Below the pieces are notes generated by a model that was not told the DNA's origin, made no database searches, and worked only from the letters and a program-made list of their open reading frames with translations. Positions 11,053-20,353 of a DNA stretch of 64,000 nt are shown here, one piece after another (the first letter of the stretch is position 1; each line of letters begins with the position of its first letter). This DNA is from Ophiocordyceps camponoti-saundersi (nom. inval.) (lineage: Eukaryota; Ascomycota; Sordariomycetes; Hypocreales; Ophiocordycipitaceae). The position numbers were made by a program, and so were the translations under genes. The DNA is taken from NCBI GenBank assembly GCA_003339415.1, contig PDHQ01000032.1:62001-126000 (forward strand). Reading direction: 5' to 3'.

Positions 11053-11989
11053 CGAAGTTCGGCAATCCAGCGAAGCACTGGAAAGCCCGGCGGTAGGTCT
11101 GATGATGACGAGGCACCGACGTTGGGAGAAGAGGGGGGGGGGGGGGGGGGAGGGGGCACGAAAAAGGACGCCACAAGGCGGAAAAAAAAGAACCCAGCAC
11201 GGCAAACGACGGGAGGCTGGCGAGGAAGAAGAAAGANNNNNNNNNNNNNNNNNNNNNNNNNNNNNNNNNNNNNNNNNNNNNNNNNNNNNNNNNNNNNNNN
11301 NNNNNNNNNNNNNNNNNNNNNNNNNNNNNNNNNNNNNNNNNNNNNNNNNNNNNNNNNNNNNNNNNNNNNNNNNNNNNNNNNNNNNNNNNNNNNNNNNNNN
11401 NNNNNNNNNNNNNNNNNNNNNNNNNNNNNNNNNNNNNNNNNNNNNNNNNNNNNNNNNNNNNNNNNNNNNNNNNNNNNNNNNNNNNNNNNNNNNNNNNNNN
11501 NNNNNNNNNNNNNNNNNNNNNNNNNNNNNNNNNNNNNNNNNNNNNNNNNNNNNNNNNNNNNNNNNNNNNNNNNNNNNNNNNNNNNNNNNNNNNNNNNNNN
11601 NNNNNNNNNNNNNNNNNNNNNNNNNNNNNNNNNNNNNNNNNNNNNNNNNNNNNNNNNNNNNNNNNNNNNNNNNNNNNNNNNNNNNNNNNNNNNNNNNNNN
11701 NNNNNNNNNNNNNNNNNNNNNNNNNNNNNNNNNNNNNNNNNNNNNNNNNNNNNNNNNNNNNNNNNNNNNNNNNNNNNNNNNNNNNNNNNNNNNNNNNNNN
11801 NNNNNNNNNNNNNNNNNNNNNNNNNNNNNNNNNNNNNNNNNNNNNNNNNNNNNNNNNNNNGTTCGTGGTGCGGTCGGGCGGTGGCCGCGGGCCGGGGGGG
11901 GGGGGGGGGGGGGGTGGGGGGGGGGGGGGGGGGGGGGGGGGGCAGAGGGGGCTGACCGTGACGCTGTAGCGGCTAACTAGAAGGTACAT
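11053..11989. other. Assembly gap (N) with flanking poly-G tracts
   Basis: Bases 11237-11860 are N. The left flank has an uninterrupted G run at about 11133-11150 and the right flank an almost pure G tract at about 11896-11942. The gap falls in the upstream region of the LIM-RhoGAP gene. Its true length and content are unknown; G homopolymers and possible G-quadruplexes are a likely cause of sequencing drop-out. Confidence 0.95.
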
Positions 11990-13449
11990 ACTGTCCCTGC
12001 CAGCGTGCGCCTAACGTCCTTCTCGGTGGAGAGGTAGCCCAAGATGGTGGGCGCCAGGCGCGGAGTACTTTTGCTGAGTCATTGGGCAGGCTTCTGGGGG
12101 TTGGTGGGCGTCTAAGGCTCAGGCTGTGGCCGCCGCTACTTTAGGGCTGTTAGCCGATAACAGCAGGGGCAAGGGGAGAGGTATAGGAGGGATAGTGACT
12201 GCGCCACGGTGCTCGCCAGACAAAGGCATCTGCACCGCTCTCTACGCATACGCTTCACAATGTGTGTGTGTACGGTTGGGCGGGCGCGTGCTGTGGCCTC
12301 CATTGTATGTATGTATGTCTGCACAGGGTTCCAACAGGAACAGACTTATAGGGTTAAAAAGGCATCCTGATACGGATATCTATGTATGTATGTTGTATGT
12401 ATGTATGTATGTAGGCAGGCAGGCAGGCATGCCCAACTTTACCGCCCGCTGGCCCGCTGAAGCTGCCACTCGCAAGCCCTGAAGGCCGAAAGGAGTCTTG
12501 AAAGGATAAAAGGAAGAGCCCTGAAAGGAGGAGCCTTGAAAGGAGCAGCCACGATGATAGCTGACGGACTGCGCGCCACCTCACCTTACCCAGTCTATCA
12601 AGTTAGTAACGGGTTGTTGGGACCGGTGAGGCAAAGGCTTCGCACCTTGAGGATGCTTAGATAGGCTATGTGCCCCGTGCATTTTTATGTACGGATTATG
12701 CTCTGTCCTTTCTGACACGGTTCAGTCCCACCTATTGTGTCTGTCTGTCTGTCCTGGCAGCTCTTCGCGTCCCTGAGAAATCTCGCTGTCCGCTCCAGCT
12801 CCGCCGCATAGCTAGGATCAGGGCATGCATGTATATACGTACATAGGTACATATGAACTTGTTCGTTCCCCTCCTCCACATTCACCATGCTTCCCCTCGA
12901 AGCCGCAGTCAATTCGTCTTCCCCGGCCCCTTAATCCGTCCTTGACCGCGCTTCACCACGACTGTGCGACGCTTACTAACTTCAACCCTTGACCTAGAAT
13001 GCTGGCACGAAACGTTGGCCCTTAAGGCCTTGACCCTTGTTTTCTTCTCGTGACAGTTGGTTTCCCCTCCACCTTCGGATGTGGTCGACGCCATCAACAG
13101 GGATCTGCCTTACTCACCTCCTATTTTTACTTCTTAACAAGGGCCAGCTTTCTCCTGGCATGAACTCGACCTTGTCTACAACCGGTATGTTGAAACAGGC
13201 AATTGATTGAACAGTTCATACATATGCTTGCTAGCTCGAACTTGTCAGACTCGAGGCTTAATATAGGCTGGCAAAAATAGTAGAGAGTGAAGATGGGGTG
13301 ATAGAACCTCATTCCGGGAATAACACCTCCAAGGAGTATATGATGAATATCCAAATCCAGATACAAACGAAAAGAGCCAACCACTGTTTTACCCCCGATT
13401 GCTTCTTCTTCAACTTGCAACTCAGTGTTATGTGGAATCTAGGTCAACT
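11990..13449. other. Gene-poor spacer with TATG microsatellites
   Basis: About 1.46 kb without a supported gene. It contains TATGTATG runs near 12305-12320 and 12380-12415 that pass into a GCAGGCAGGCAGGCA run, a repeated AGGAG(C/A)CTTGAAAGG-like motif at 12490-12545, and a TACGGATAT motif at 12371. The reading frames present are short and show no protein features. Confidence 0.5.
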
Positions 13450-15029
13450 TCACGCGTGTACCAGCTGCCGGAGCCGCTCCTCGATTCGCTTCCTTCCTTT
13501 AGACGACTCCCAAACCTCGTGCGGTGCCTCGTCGACCACGTCCCAGTGCTTCAGGTTCTCCGTCAGCTTCGTCAGGTCACGCTGCTTTTGAGCCCAACCC
13601 TCGCTGCGCTTCATCTCGTCGCCCGAGCTGATGACGACGAGCGCCGTGTTCTGGTCTTGAATTCGCCGGCTACCCTCTACGTCGCGCCGCGTGAATGAGC
13701 CGGCCACCAGGTTCTCCTGCAGTCGGGCGAAGATGAGCTTGCTGCCCTGCGACGAAGCTCGCCCGTAGATGCGGTCCCGACTCGTCCGTCCCCTGAAGAC
13801 TGCTCCCGGTAGACGGTCCAGCCCAAGAGGCGAGATGACGCCACGCAGCCACAGAAGGAACCCCCGGCCCGGCGACGCTACCCGATCGAGCAGGTCCTCG
13901 TGAAGCGGATCGATGAGTACGAGCCCGCGCACCTCATGCGCGTGACGAGACGAAAAGACGCGCGAGTATATGGAGCCGATACCGGCGCTGGCAAGCACCC
14001 ATGGACCCTTTTCATCCGCTGCCGCCAGCGCCTCGCTCAGAACGTCGACGGCGAAGCCGGCCGACAGCGGCGACGGCGCCGTATCCGACCAGCCGTAACC
14101 CGGGCGGTCGACGAAGCAGAAGCGCGAAAAGGACCTGTTGCGCACGGCAGAATGGGCCAGCTCCCACAGACCCTGCTCGACAGGCTTCTCGCCGCCCTCA
14201 AATAGTACCGTCGGCCGATCGGTTGCATTGCCATGGCAGTAGACGTGGATGCGGTACTTGCCGCCATCTACCCCGTACAGCTTGCCAGGAGGCGCGACGC
14301 CGGCATCGAGAGCACGCAGGATGATGTTGAGCGTCATGAGGAGGACGGCGATGGCCATGACGACATAAGCGATGGTGGATAGCAGTACGGCCAGCCACTC
14401 CGATAATGTGCGGCGCGTCTCGGCGCGACCCGTCAATCGCTCTTCCTCTTCCTCCTTGCCCCATTTGACGGCTCGATCGGCCAGAAGAGCCCATATGCTC
14501 ATCAAGAGAGCCCAGGTGGCACTGACGAGACCGACCCAGCCTTCCTCGTAACGGGTCTGCTGCACGCTTGCAAGTATAACCAGGTCGATGAATAGCAATA
14601 ACTAGCCGGCGGTGTCAGGACCTAAGCCACGACGAAGGGTACCTAGGTAGAAAGGGGAACAGGGGCGAGTGACTCACAGCCGTGATGACGGCCAAGACGC
14701 GCACCGACTTGGACGGCACGCCGAAGAAGACGAGGGTAAAGAGCATATTGGCCAGAGCCAGACTGGCAAAGCCGTAGGCCAGGAAGCTGCTGCCCCGCGT
14801 ATTCAGGCCTGGAGGGGTGGCAAAGGCCGAAGCCAGCAGCAGCAGCCACCAAGCGAGGGTGATGGCGGTGACGAAGAGCGTCAGGTAGCGCAGGATACGG
14901 ATGCTCCAGAGGTTGTAGGGCGTCACGGCGGGATCGTCGGGTGCGAGCATGCCGCGGCCAGCATCGCCTCGGCCCGGCAGCAGCCGCGTACGCTCGTCGG
15001 CCGGCGGTCGCTCGGCATCATGGGAGGGC

Positions 15030-15062
<33 letters not shown>

Positions 15063-15121
15063 TGATGGTGCTCATCTTCGACGTCCGAGCCGTTCTTGTT
15101 TGCCTTTGAGAAAAGCGGCAT
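13450..15121 (-). CDS. Polytopic membrane protein with alpha/beta-hydrolase-like domain
   Basis: Exons 15121..14678 and 14601..13450 join in phase 0, giving 531 residues. The ATG at 15121 is used; the open frame extends upstream only through a non-ATG codon. Residues 1-80 are polar with a ten-residue poly-Gln tract. Five hydrophobic segments follow at about 84-108, 115-140, 148-162, 170-195 and 215-240. Residues 265-531 resemble an alpha/beta-hydrolase fold: an oxyanion-type loop (VLFEGGEKP), a strand/turn motif FVDRPGYGWSDT, and a predicted nucleophile-elbow region reading LASAGIGS near residue 352. The usual G-x-S-x-G serine is not in its place there, so catalysis is uncertain. Known: ascomycetes have related membrane hydrolase-like proteins of unknown role. 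I cannot name a substrate. Confidence 0.72.
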
Positions 15122-15999
15122 GGCTGGCAAGCTGGCAGGCACGCACGGATAAGAGAGAGACGGAGAGAGAGGGAGAAGAAACAGGTAGGCTCCGAAAGAC
15201 TACTGCCTGACAAGGGGGGAGATGGGGAAAACAGGATCCGAGACCGTCACCGCGAGCTTTGAGACTCTCTCTCTCCCACCTATCATCCAACGTCTCTGCT
15301 ATTCAACGACCTGCAGCCGGTGCTAGTTGGTGGGAGAGACACCGACGTCATAGGCCATCATGGGGCCTGGAGCTTCAGCGGCACAGGCGGGGGCGCGCTA
15401 GCCAATTACTGACGTGGGCAGCCTTTCAGCTCGCGCCGCATCGAAGATCCCACATCGAAGATGCCACAAACCTTGGGCCAACAGCAGCAAAAACGCTCCG
15501 GCAACAGCAGAGAACCTTGATGTCTGGAGCTTGCAGAGACCCAATCCAGGCTCTCTTCTAGACCACGTGATTCTTCTTCTCACCGAGAGTCTTGGAATTG
15601 CGCGTGTACGGAGCATCCGCAAGGCCATGCAAAATGATGATCATCCTCAGACCATTGCCGATCCCCTTTCGTTCGGCAATTGTTTTCCTTATTCCCTTGT
15701 CTCACGAGCACGCCCGCCTGCAACAGTCTGCCGCCGCTCTGCTGTGGGACTATGTTGCAGAAAGCAGCCCTTGCGCTCATTGTGCGGTCAGAGCATGTGC
15801 GATGATGATGATTCCAACCTTGCTTCGTTTCAGTCCTTGTCTCAATCTTAAAAGAGCAACTCGCGCGTGGCACTCAAATCGGCACACGCAGACGACGGCT
15901 GGCCGAGTATCAATCTTTTCTTCGTGTTCCGCAATTGAGCTCTCATAACTTCGTTAAACCGAGCATATACCTGGAGATGAGCAAGCTCGTGGAACATCT
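15122..15999. other. Intergenic region
   Basis: Upstream of the membrane hydrolase-like gene and downstream of the small gene at 16000. Short frames occur on both strands, the longest 145 codons, without recognisable features. I see no supported gene, RNA or repeat. Confidence 0.45.
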
Positions 16000-16524
16000 C
16001 TAGGTCCACGGGGCCACAGCCTTGTTGACTCCCCGGGAGCTCACGCTGGAGAGGCCACTCGACATGGAACGAGAGTGCTCCAGGTACGACTGCTTGGCGA
16101 TCGTCTCCTGCGTCCGCATCCTCAATGCCTTTTCCGGACTGGGACCTTTGGTCGACGTCGTCACGCCCTCGGGCACCTTGCCGATGGGGAGGTGCATCTT
16201 GGCCGCCGCCCGCGGATCGTCCATCTGTACGCCGTACTTTTTGTATGCCATCTTCTTCTGCGCCTTCATGGCTTGCGAGGATGGCTCGCTAACCGACAAC
16301 CAGTCCTTGATCTGGCCCAGCCACCGTGGCCGCAGCGAGTGACGTGTCTTGACGCTTTCGGCTTGCGTCGTCAACATGCCGATGCTTCGGAACGAGCGAC
16401 TGTCGTGGCTGAGGTTGCCGAGGCCCGTTCTAGCTGTTGCCACCGAGGGTCTCCTGGTTGTAGCCAGCGAGGGCCTCGGCTCCGCATAGATGCCTGCTGA
16501 GGCCAGCTTATCTGTCGTCTCCAT
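16000..16524 (-). CDS. Small basic protein of unknown function
   Basis: A single-exon frame of 174 residues from the ATG at 16524; the open frame extends further upstream to 16608, but the METTDKL start is the more plausible one. The protein is basic and Ser/Thr/Arg-rich. Its most structured-looking part lies at residues 70-130, with the motif RWLGQIKDWL, then QAMKAQKKMAYKKYGV and AAKMHLPIGKVPEGVT. I believe this resembles a short fungal protein of unknown function, but that is memory of similarity rather than a search. No signal peptide or membrane segment is evident. The surrounding spacers are long, so it is probably transcribed alone. Confidence 0.55.
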   Translation of the reverse strand: METTDKLASAGIYAEPRPSLATTRRPSVATARTGLGNLSHDSRSFRSIGMLTTQAESVKTRHSLRPRWLGQIKDWLSVSEPSSQAMKAQKKMAYKKYGVQMDDPRAAAKMHLPIGKVPEGVTTSTKGPSPEKALRMRTQETIAKQSYLEHSRSMSSGLSSVSSRGVNKAVAPWT

Positions 16525-17779
16525 GGCCGCTACTGAATTTAGTCGGCCACACCAGCCCCGGCCAGGGAGCCTAGTTGAACGCGATGCCACAGACTTTTCC
16601 GAGAGCAAGGCGAGATAGCTCGTTCGTCTGAGAAGAAACGAGACCGATGCGAAGCTCAGCTGTCGAACTCAATGGTTGAGTACGGGAGAAGAAGACGAGC
16701 GGCGATATTTCTATTTTTGGTTCCTCTCCGTGTATGAGGCGAAGTTGCACAAAACTCCTGCAGCAATAACCTGGCCTGGATATGTCTGCAACAGCCAATA
16801 GGCAGGCTGCAGCCGCTTGTCAAATGGTGCCTGTGGTAGCGTGAGTATCTCTCTTCAGGTCCGGTCTATAAGAAAGAAGCCGACATCTAAAAATCTCGCC
16901 TCTTAACCAGGCAAGTCTGATAGCATTGTGCGAAGGCCGCAACGACAGGAAAAGCAAATCACGCTTTCTCGAGCGGTCCCTTTGTTAGGCAAGACTGGTA
17001 AAACCGCAGGCTCCGGTCAAGGGAGACAGAATCGAATTGACAAACAAACGGACTTCGTCTTGACTCCGAGGCCGACTAAAGTAAAATGTTGCAACCGCAG
17101 AAGAAGAAAGCAAAAAAGTAAAGCGAGCAACAAAGCTGAGACGGTCGTCGAGGCGTCTCAACTACCTACCTAAGTAGGCCTTCCAGACTAAGGTCCATCC
17201 TCCTCATCTTCCTACCTCGCTAATGAAGTGACCAACGATTAAGACCGGCCATCGATACAGAGTACTTTCTCCTGTCATGAGCCAGTGAAGAAGGCCGGGA
17301 TCCGAAATGACGCTCTCGTATGTCGTACGATGGTGTCGACTCTTTCTCTCTCTTCCTCTCTCGCCCCCTCAAGTCACCGCGCGTTTTCTTCCCGCTCGGG
17401 CCCGTCGCATTCGATAGTCTCACTAAGAGCTGCTAGTGGCGCTCGTCTTGCCTCAATGAATCACTTTGGAAGGGTCTGGACCGAGAGACGATGCGGTCTT
17501 TTATAGGGTAGGCCTTGCTTTCTTGGCGACAGGGCGACCGGGTATCGGCAGCCAACTGGAGGGCGGCTTCCGCTTATCTAAGCAAATAGACCCGTTCTGC
17601 TGCCTGGGGAGGCTCCGCCATGGACGATCATCGTCACCTATGCCGCTCTGCATTTCACTCCAAGTCCAGCCGTGCGCGCGTCGCGCTACTCGATATACAC
17701 ACACAACCATACACGCCTTGCTACCTGTGCCGCACAGACGCTGTATCCGCGGGCTGCTTTTTCACCCCTGCTGCCTGCC
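16525..17779. other. Divergent intergenic region
   Basis: The 1.26-kb spacer lies between two divergent start codons. It contains mostly unremarkable mixed sequence with scattered short frames. No repeat or RNA gene recognised; the promoters of both flanking genes presumably lie here. Confidence 0.45.
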
Positions 17780-18490
17780 ATGCCGCCGCCGCCGCCGCAA
17801 CCACCACCTCTCAGCCTCGCCGCCCCTTCGACGGATGATGATGATGCTGGCGTCGTCCCCCCGCCGCCCATGTCCCCCATCACGCCTACCCTAACGCCCG
17901 CGTATCTCGCCGATGTGACGCCTCAACAGCCGCTGCCGTCGCCCATCTCGCGGCTTCCCATCTATACCCATGCCAAACAAACCGACCAGGTGGCAGTTTC
18001 ACCGCCGCCGCCGGAGTCCATCGACTTTGACACGAACACGGACGTACTGGCGCTAAGATCGGCCATCTCCGTCCTGCAGGTGCAAAAGAAACGGGCCGCT
18101 GCCGATATCCAGTCTCTCAGTAGTGCGCGAGACGCCGCGCTCGACGATGCCGACGCCTTCGTCCGTGACCTCGCCTCCGGCAAGGTTAACAACGCTTCCG
18201 CCGCGGCCGGAGCAGACGACGCCAAGCCCTGGACGTCACTCCCGCGGCCGCAGGAGGTGGTGCGCTGCCCACCCATAAACTGGTCCCAATACGCCGTCGT
18301 CGGCGACTCCCTCGATAAGCTTCACGCCGACGAGGTCCGTCGCCCGTCGCAGGGCATCCCCGCCACCGTCGGCCCGGACGGCTCCTACGAGTTCAGGGGC
18401 GAGGGCCCGCGCGAGACTTATCCCGGCGTCGCTACCCCTTTCGCGCCTGGCAAGGATCGCATCGACCGGAAGCCTAAAGCGAAGAACTGA
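17780..18490 (+). CDS. Uncharacterised Pro-rich protein with a conserved-looking helix and C-terminal motif
   Basis: Intronless, 236 residues from the ATG at 17780; the open frame continues upstream to 17672, but the Pro-rich start follows a leader-like segment. Residues 1-90 are Pro/Ala/Thr-rich. Residues 95-150 form a predicted helix (LRSAISVLQVQKKRAAADI). Residues 165-236 include VVRCPPINWSQYAVVGDSL and a Gly/Pro-rich tail ending in a basic KPKAKN. The CPPINW...VG.SLDKLH motif looks like a family signature, and I recall similar uncharacterised filamentous-fungal proteins, but I can assign no function. The helix plus conserved-looking tail suggests a small subunit of a nuclear complex; that is speculation. 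Confidence 0.62.
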   Translation: MPPPPPQPPPLSLAAPSTDDDDAGVVPPPPMSPITPTLTPAYLADVTPQQPLPSPISRLPIYTHAKQTDQVAVSPPPPESIDFDTNTDVLALRSAISVLQVQKKRAAADIQSLSSARDAALDDADAFVRDLASGKVNNASAAAGADDAKPWTSLPRPQEVVRCPPINWSQYAVVGDSLDKLHADEVRRPSQGIPATVGPDGSYEFRGEGPRETYPGVATPFAPGKDRIDRKPKAKN

Positions 18491-18966
18491 GACCATCCAT
18501 GGCTCTTATTCTACATTGATCGGCCTGTGCATGAGTACGACATTTGGAAGATAACGGCCTCCTTTCTCATTTATTCGGTCACAACCACGTTCGTTATCAT
18601 TCAACTGCTTGCATTACTTCTCGGTGTTTAGAACTGCACGGAATACGGCGCCGGAGGATCGAGTGTTGTCGTAACCCATTGCTTTGTGTTTTTTTTATCC
18701 CCGAAGGGTCCTGCATTCATCCTGCGATGGTGGAGGAAATGTGAACATGAGGAAATGCCGCGAGGCAGACGCATTAAGATATCTATATTAATAAGACGGC
18801 CATATCAGTTCGGCATTCTATACCCTGAGTTGAAGGATAGAAGATCCATGTTTATACGATTGTGTTCTCAGGTTTTGTGAGTCCCGTGGTATCATTGCTT
18901 CTCGACGATACCTGTTTGCGCTAAGACCTCTTAGTGCAAGTTTTCGGAATTTGGAGGTATAGTACA
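18491..18966. other. Intergenic region before tRNA gene
   Basis: The 3' flank of the Pro-rich protein gene and the 5' flank of the tRNA gene. AT content is higher than in the neighbouring genes. No gene recognised. Confidence 0.45.
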
Positions 18967-19048
18967 GGCCGTGTGGCGTAATGGCAGCGCATCTGACTAC
19001 GATCCCCACGTTATCAGGAGGTTGCAGGTTCGACCCCTGTCTCGGTCA
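18967..19048 (+). tRNA. tRNA-Arg (anticodon ACG), with 10-nt intron
   Basis: The cloverleaf reads directly. The acceptor 5' strand is GGCCGTG, the D arm GCGT...GCGC, and the anticodon stem TCTGA/TCAGG with loop CTACGA-intron-A. The T arm is GCAGG TTCGACC CCTGT, the acceptor 3' strand CTCGGTC, and the discriminator A. The mature length is 72 nt after removing a 10-nt intron placed one base 3' of the anticodon; the intron contains ACGT, which can pair with the anticodon as expected. Position 6 (U) faces position 67 (U), a mismatch in the acceptor stem shared with the second copy. A run of six T follows immediately. ACG becomes ICG and reads CGU/CGC/CGA Arg codons. Confidence 0.93.
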
Positions 19049-19054
19049 TTTTTT
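19049..19054 (+). terminator. RNA polymerase III terminator (T6)
   Basis: Six consecutive T directly after the discriminator base of the plus-strand tRNA-Arg gene. Confidence 0.85.
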
Positions 19055-19230
19055 GCCGATTCTTATTCCTTGGAGTTCTCTCCTCCTAGCAATAGTAAAC
19101 TGATTTCCAGTCTGTGTAGTATTTAAGTTTTTTTTTTCTTCCCGCCTACATACGAAACAGTTTTTTTTATATGCTAAAAAAAATGTTTACATCGACTGCC
19201 GGCTTTCCTGGAACGTCGGTATTTAGAGTG

Positions 19231-19235
19231 CAAAA
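19231..19235 (-). terminator. RNA polymerase III terminator (T5)
   Basis: Five T on the minus strand, about 10 nt past the 3' end of the minus-strand tRNA-Arg gene. Confidence 0.8.
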
Positions 19236-19245
19236 AGAGATTGAC

Positions 19246-19329
19246 TGACCGAGACAGGGGTCGAACCTGCAACCTCCTGATGACGTCACTTGATCGTAGT
19301 CAGATGCGCTGCCATTACGCCACACGGCC
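19246..19329 (-). tRNA. tRNA-Arg (anticodon ACG), second copy, with 12-nt intron
   Basis: The mature sequence appears identical to the plus-strand copy at 18967, including the U6/U67 mismatch. The intron is different: 12 nt, containing ACGTC that can pair with the anticodon. The two genes converge and are separated by 197 bp, forming an inverted repeat of about 72 matched bases. The spacer is AT-rich with several T and A runs. Confidence 0.93.
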
Positions 19330-20353
19330 ATGACTAAGAAGGCAGCTCTTTCAGTATATATCGGTGTCTACCTCCGCAGCGAAGACCGCAACAATCCCGC
19401 GCCGGGTTCATCGTCGCAATGATCCTAGGCAACTTGTCAACAGGAGCATCTCCCATCAAATCCAGAATCACGTTAATGAAAGAAGGGGAGTGAGCGTTAT
19501 ATCGCGCGCAGCAGTTTAGGCCACGAAGCGTTACGCACGTTGGAGAACAACAAGGGGGAAAAGACAGAAACCCATCGCAGACTCCTTCAAGAGGGAAGAC
19601 GCAAGGACGGAGGTATTTACCCAGCTTGGTTCTCAAACCAGCTTTCTCCCGCTCTTTTACGCTTGCCGTATATGGGATTGTCAAGCAGGTAGGAAGGTGG
19701 AGAGAGACCAAGGGAGAGGATGAACAGCATCTGGTAACAGAGGATTAGTTAGAAAGGGTTGAGAAGAGGACAGTGCCCTTTCACGATCATCGACGTGCCT
19801 CACAGGCCTTCCAACCCGGCTGTAGTGCCAGCCTATCCGTCAAGATCGGCAGGGAGGGAGTCAGGGATGGAGTGGCCCTGCGTGTCCTGCGTTCCAATTA
19901 CAGTTACAGTCTTGTCCAAGTGGTGATACACGGCCATACCCTTTCAGGCTTCAAAATCCCATTCGATTGATTTCCCACTGAACCTATCAAGTTAATGGAC
20001 ACGATGAGTGTACTGTGAAGAAGCAAAAACCTCTCTGTTGACAGCAACGTGCCTGTTCATAAGAAGAAGCTCATCGTGGTAATGATGGGATAGTAACTTT
20101 TCTTTTGCTTTCGTCCACTCCGTTGATGCGAGGCAAAGAAACACACCTCGTAAGACCAATTCCCCTTTTCCCCTACGCCCTGATGAAAACAAACCACGAC
20201 TTGCTTCGCTACAAAGCCTGTTCCCTCTCCGCGAGCAATGGCTGTGAGAAAATAGAGGAGAAAAGAAACACTTCATTCCATGCAATCCCTTGAATCATGT
20301 CAGCAACCCTTGCGACGGGCTGGCGCAAGGCGGAGTGAAAAAAAAAAAGACAC
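19330..20353. other. Intergenic region
   Basis: About 1 kb between the tRNA pair and the 3' end of the E2 gene. Frames of up to 125 codons are present on the minus strand but show no domain or compositional support. No gene annotated. Confidence 0.4.

Noticed and set aside
19334..19711. A 125-codon minus-strand frame after the tRNA pair
   Set aside because: No domain, no signal, ordinary length for chance in this base composition.
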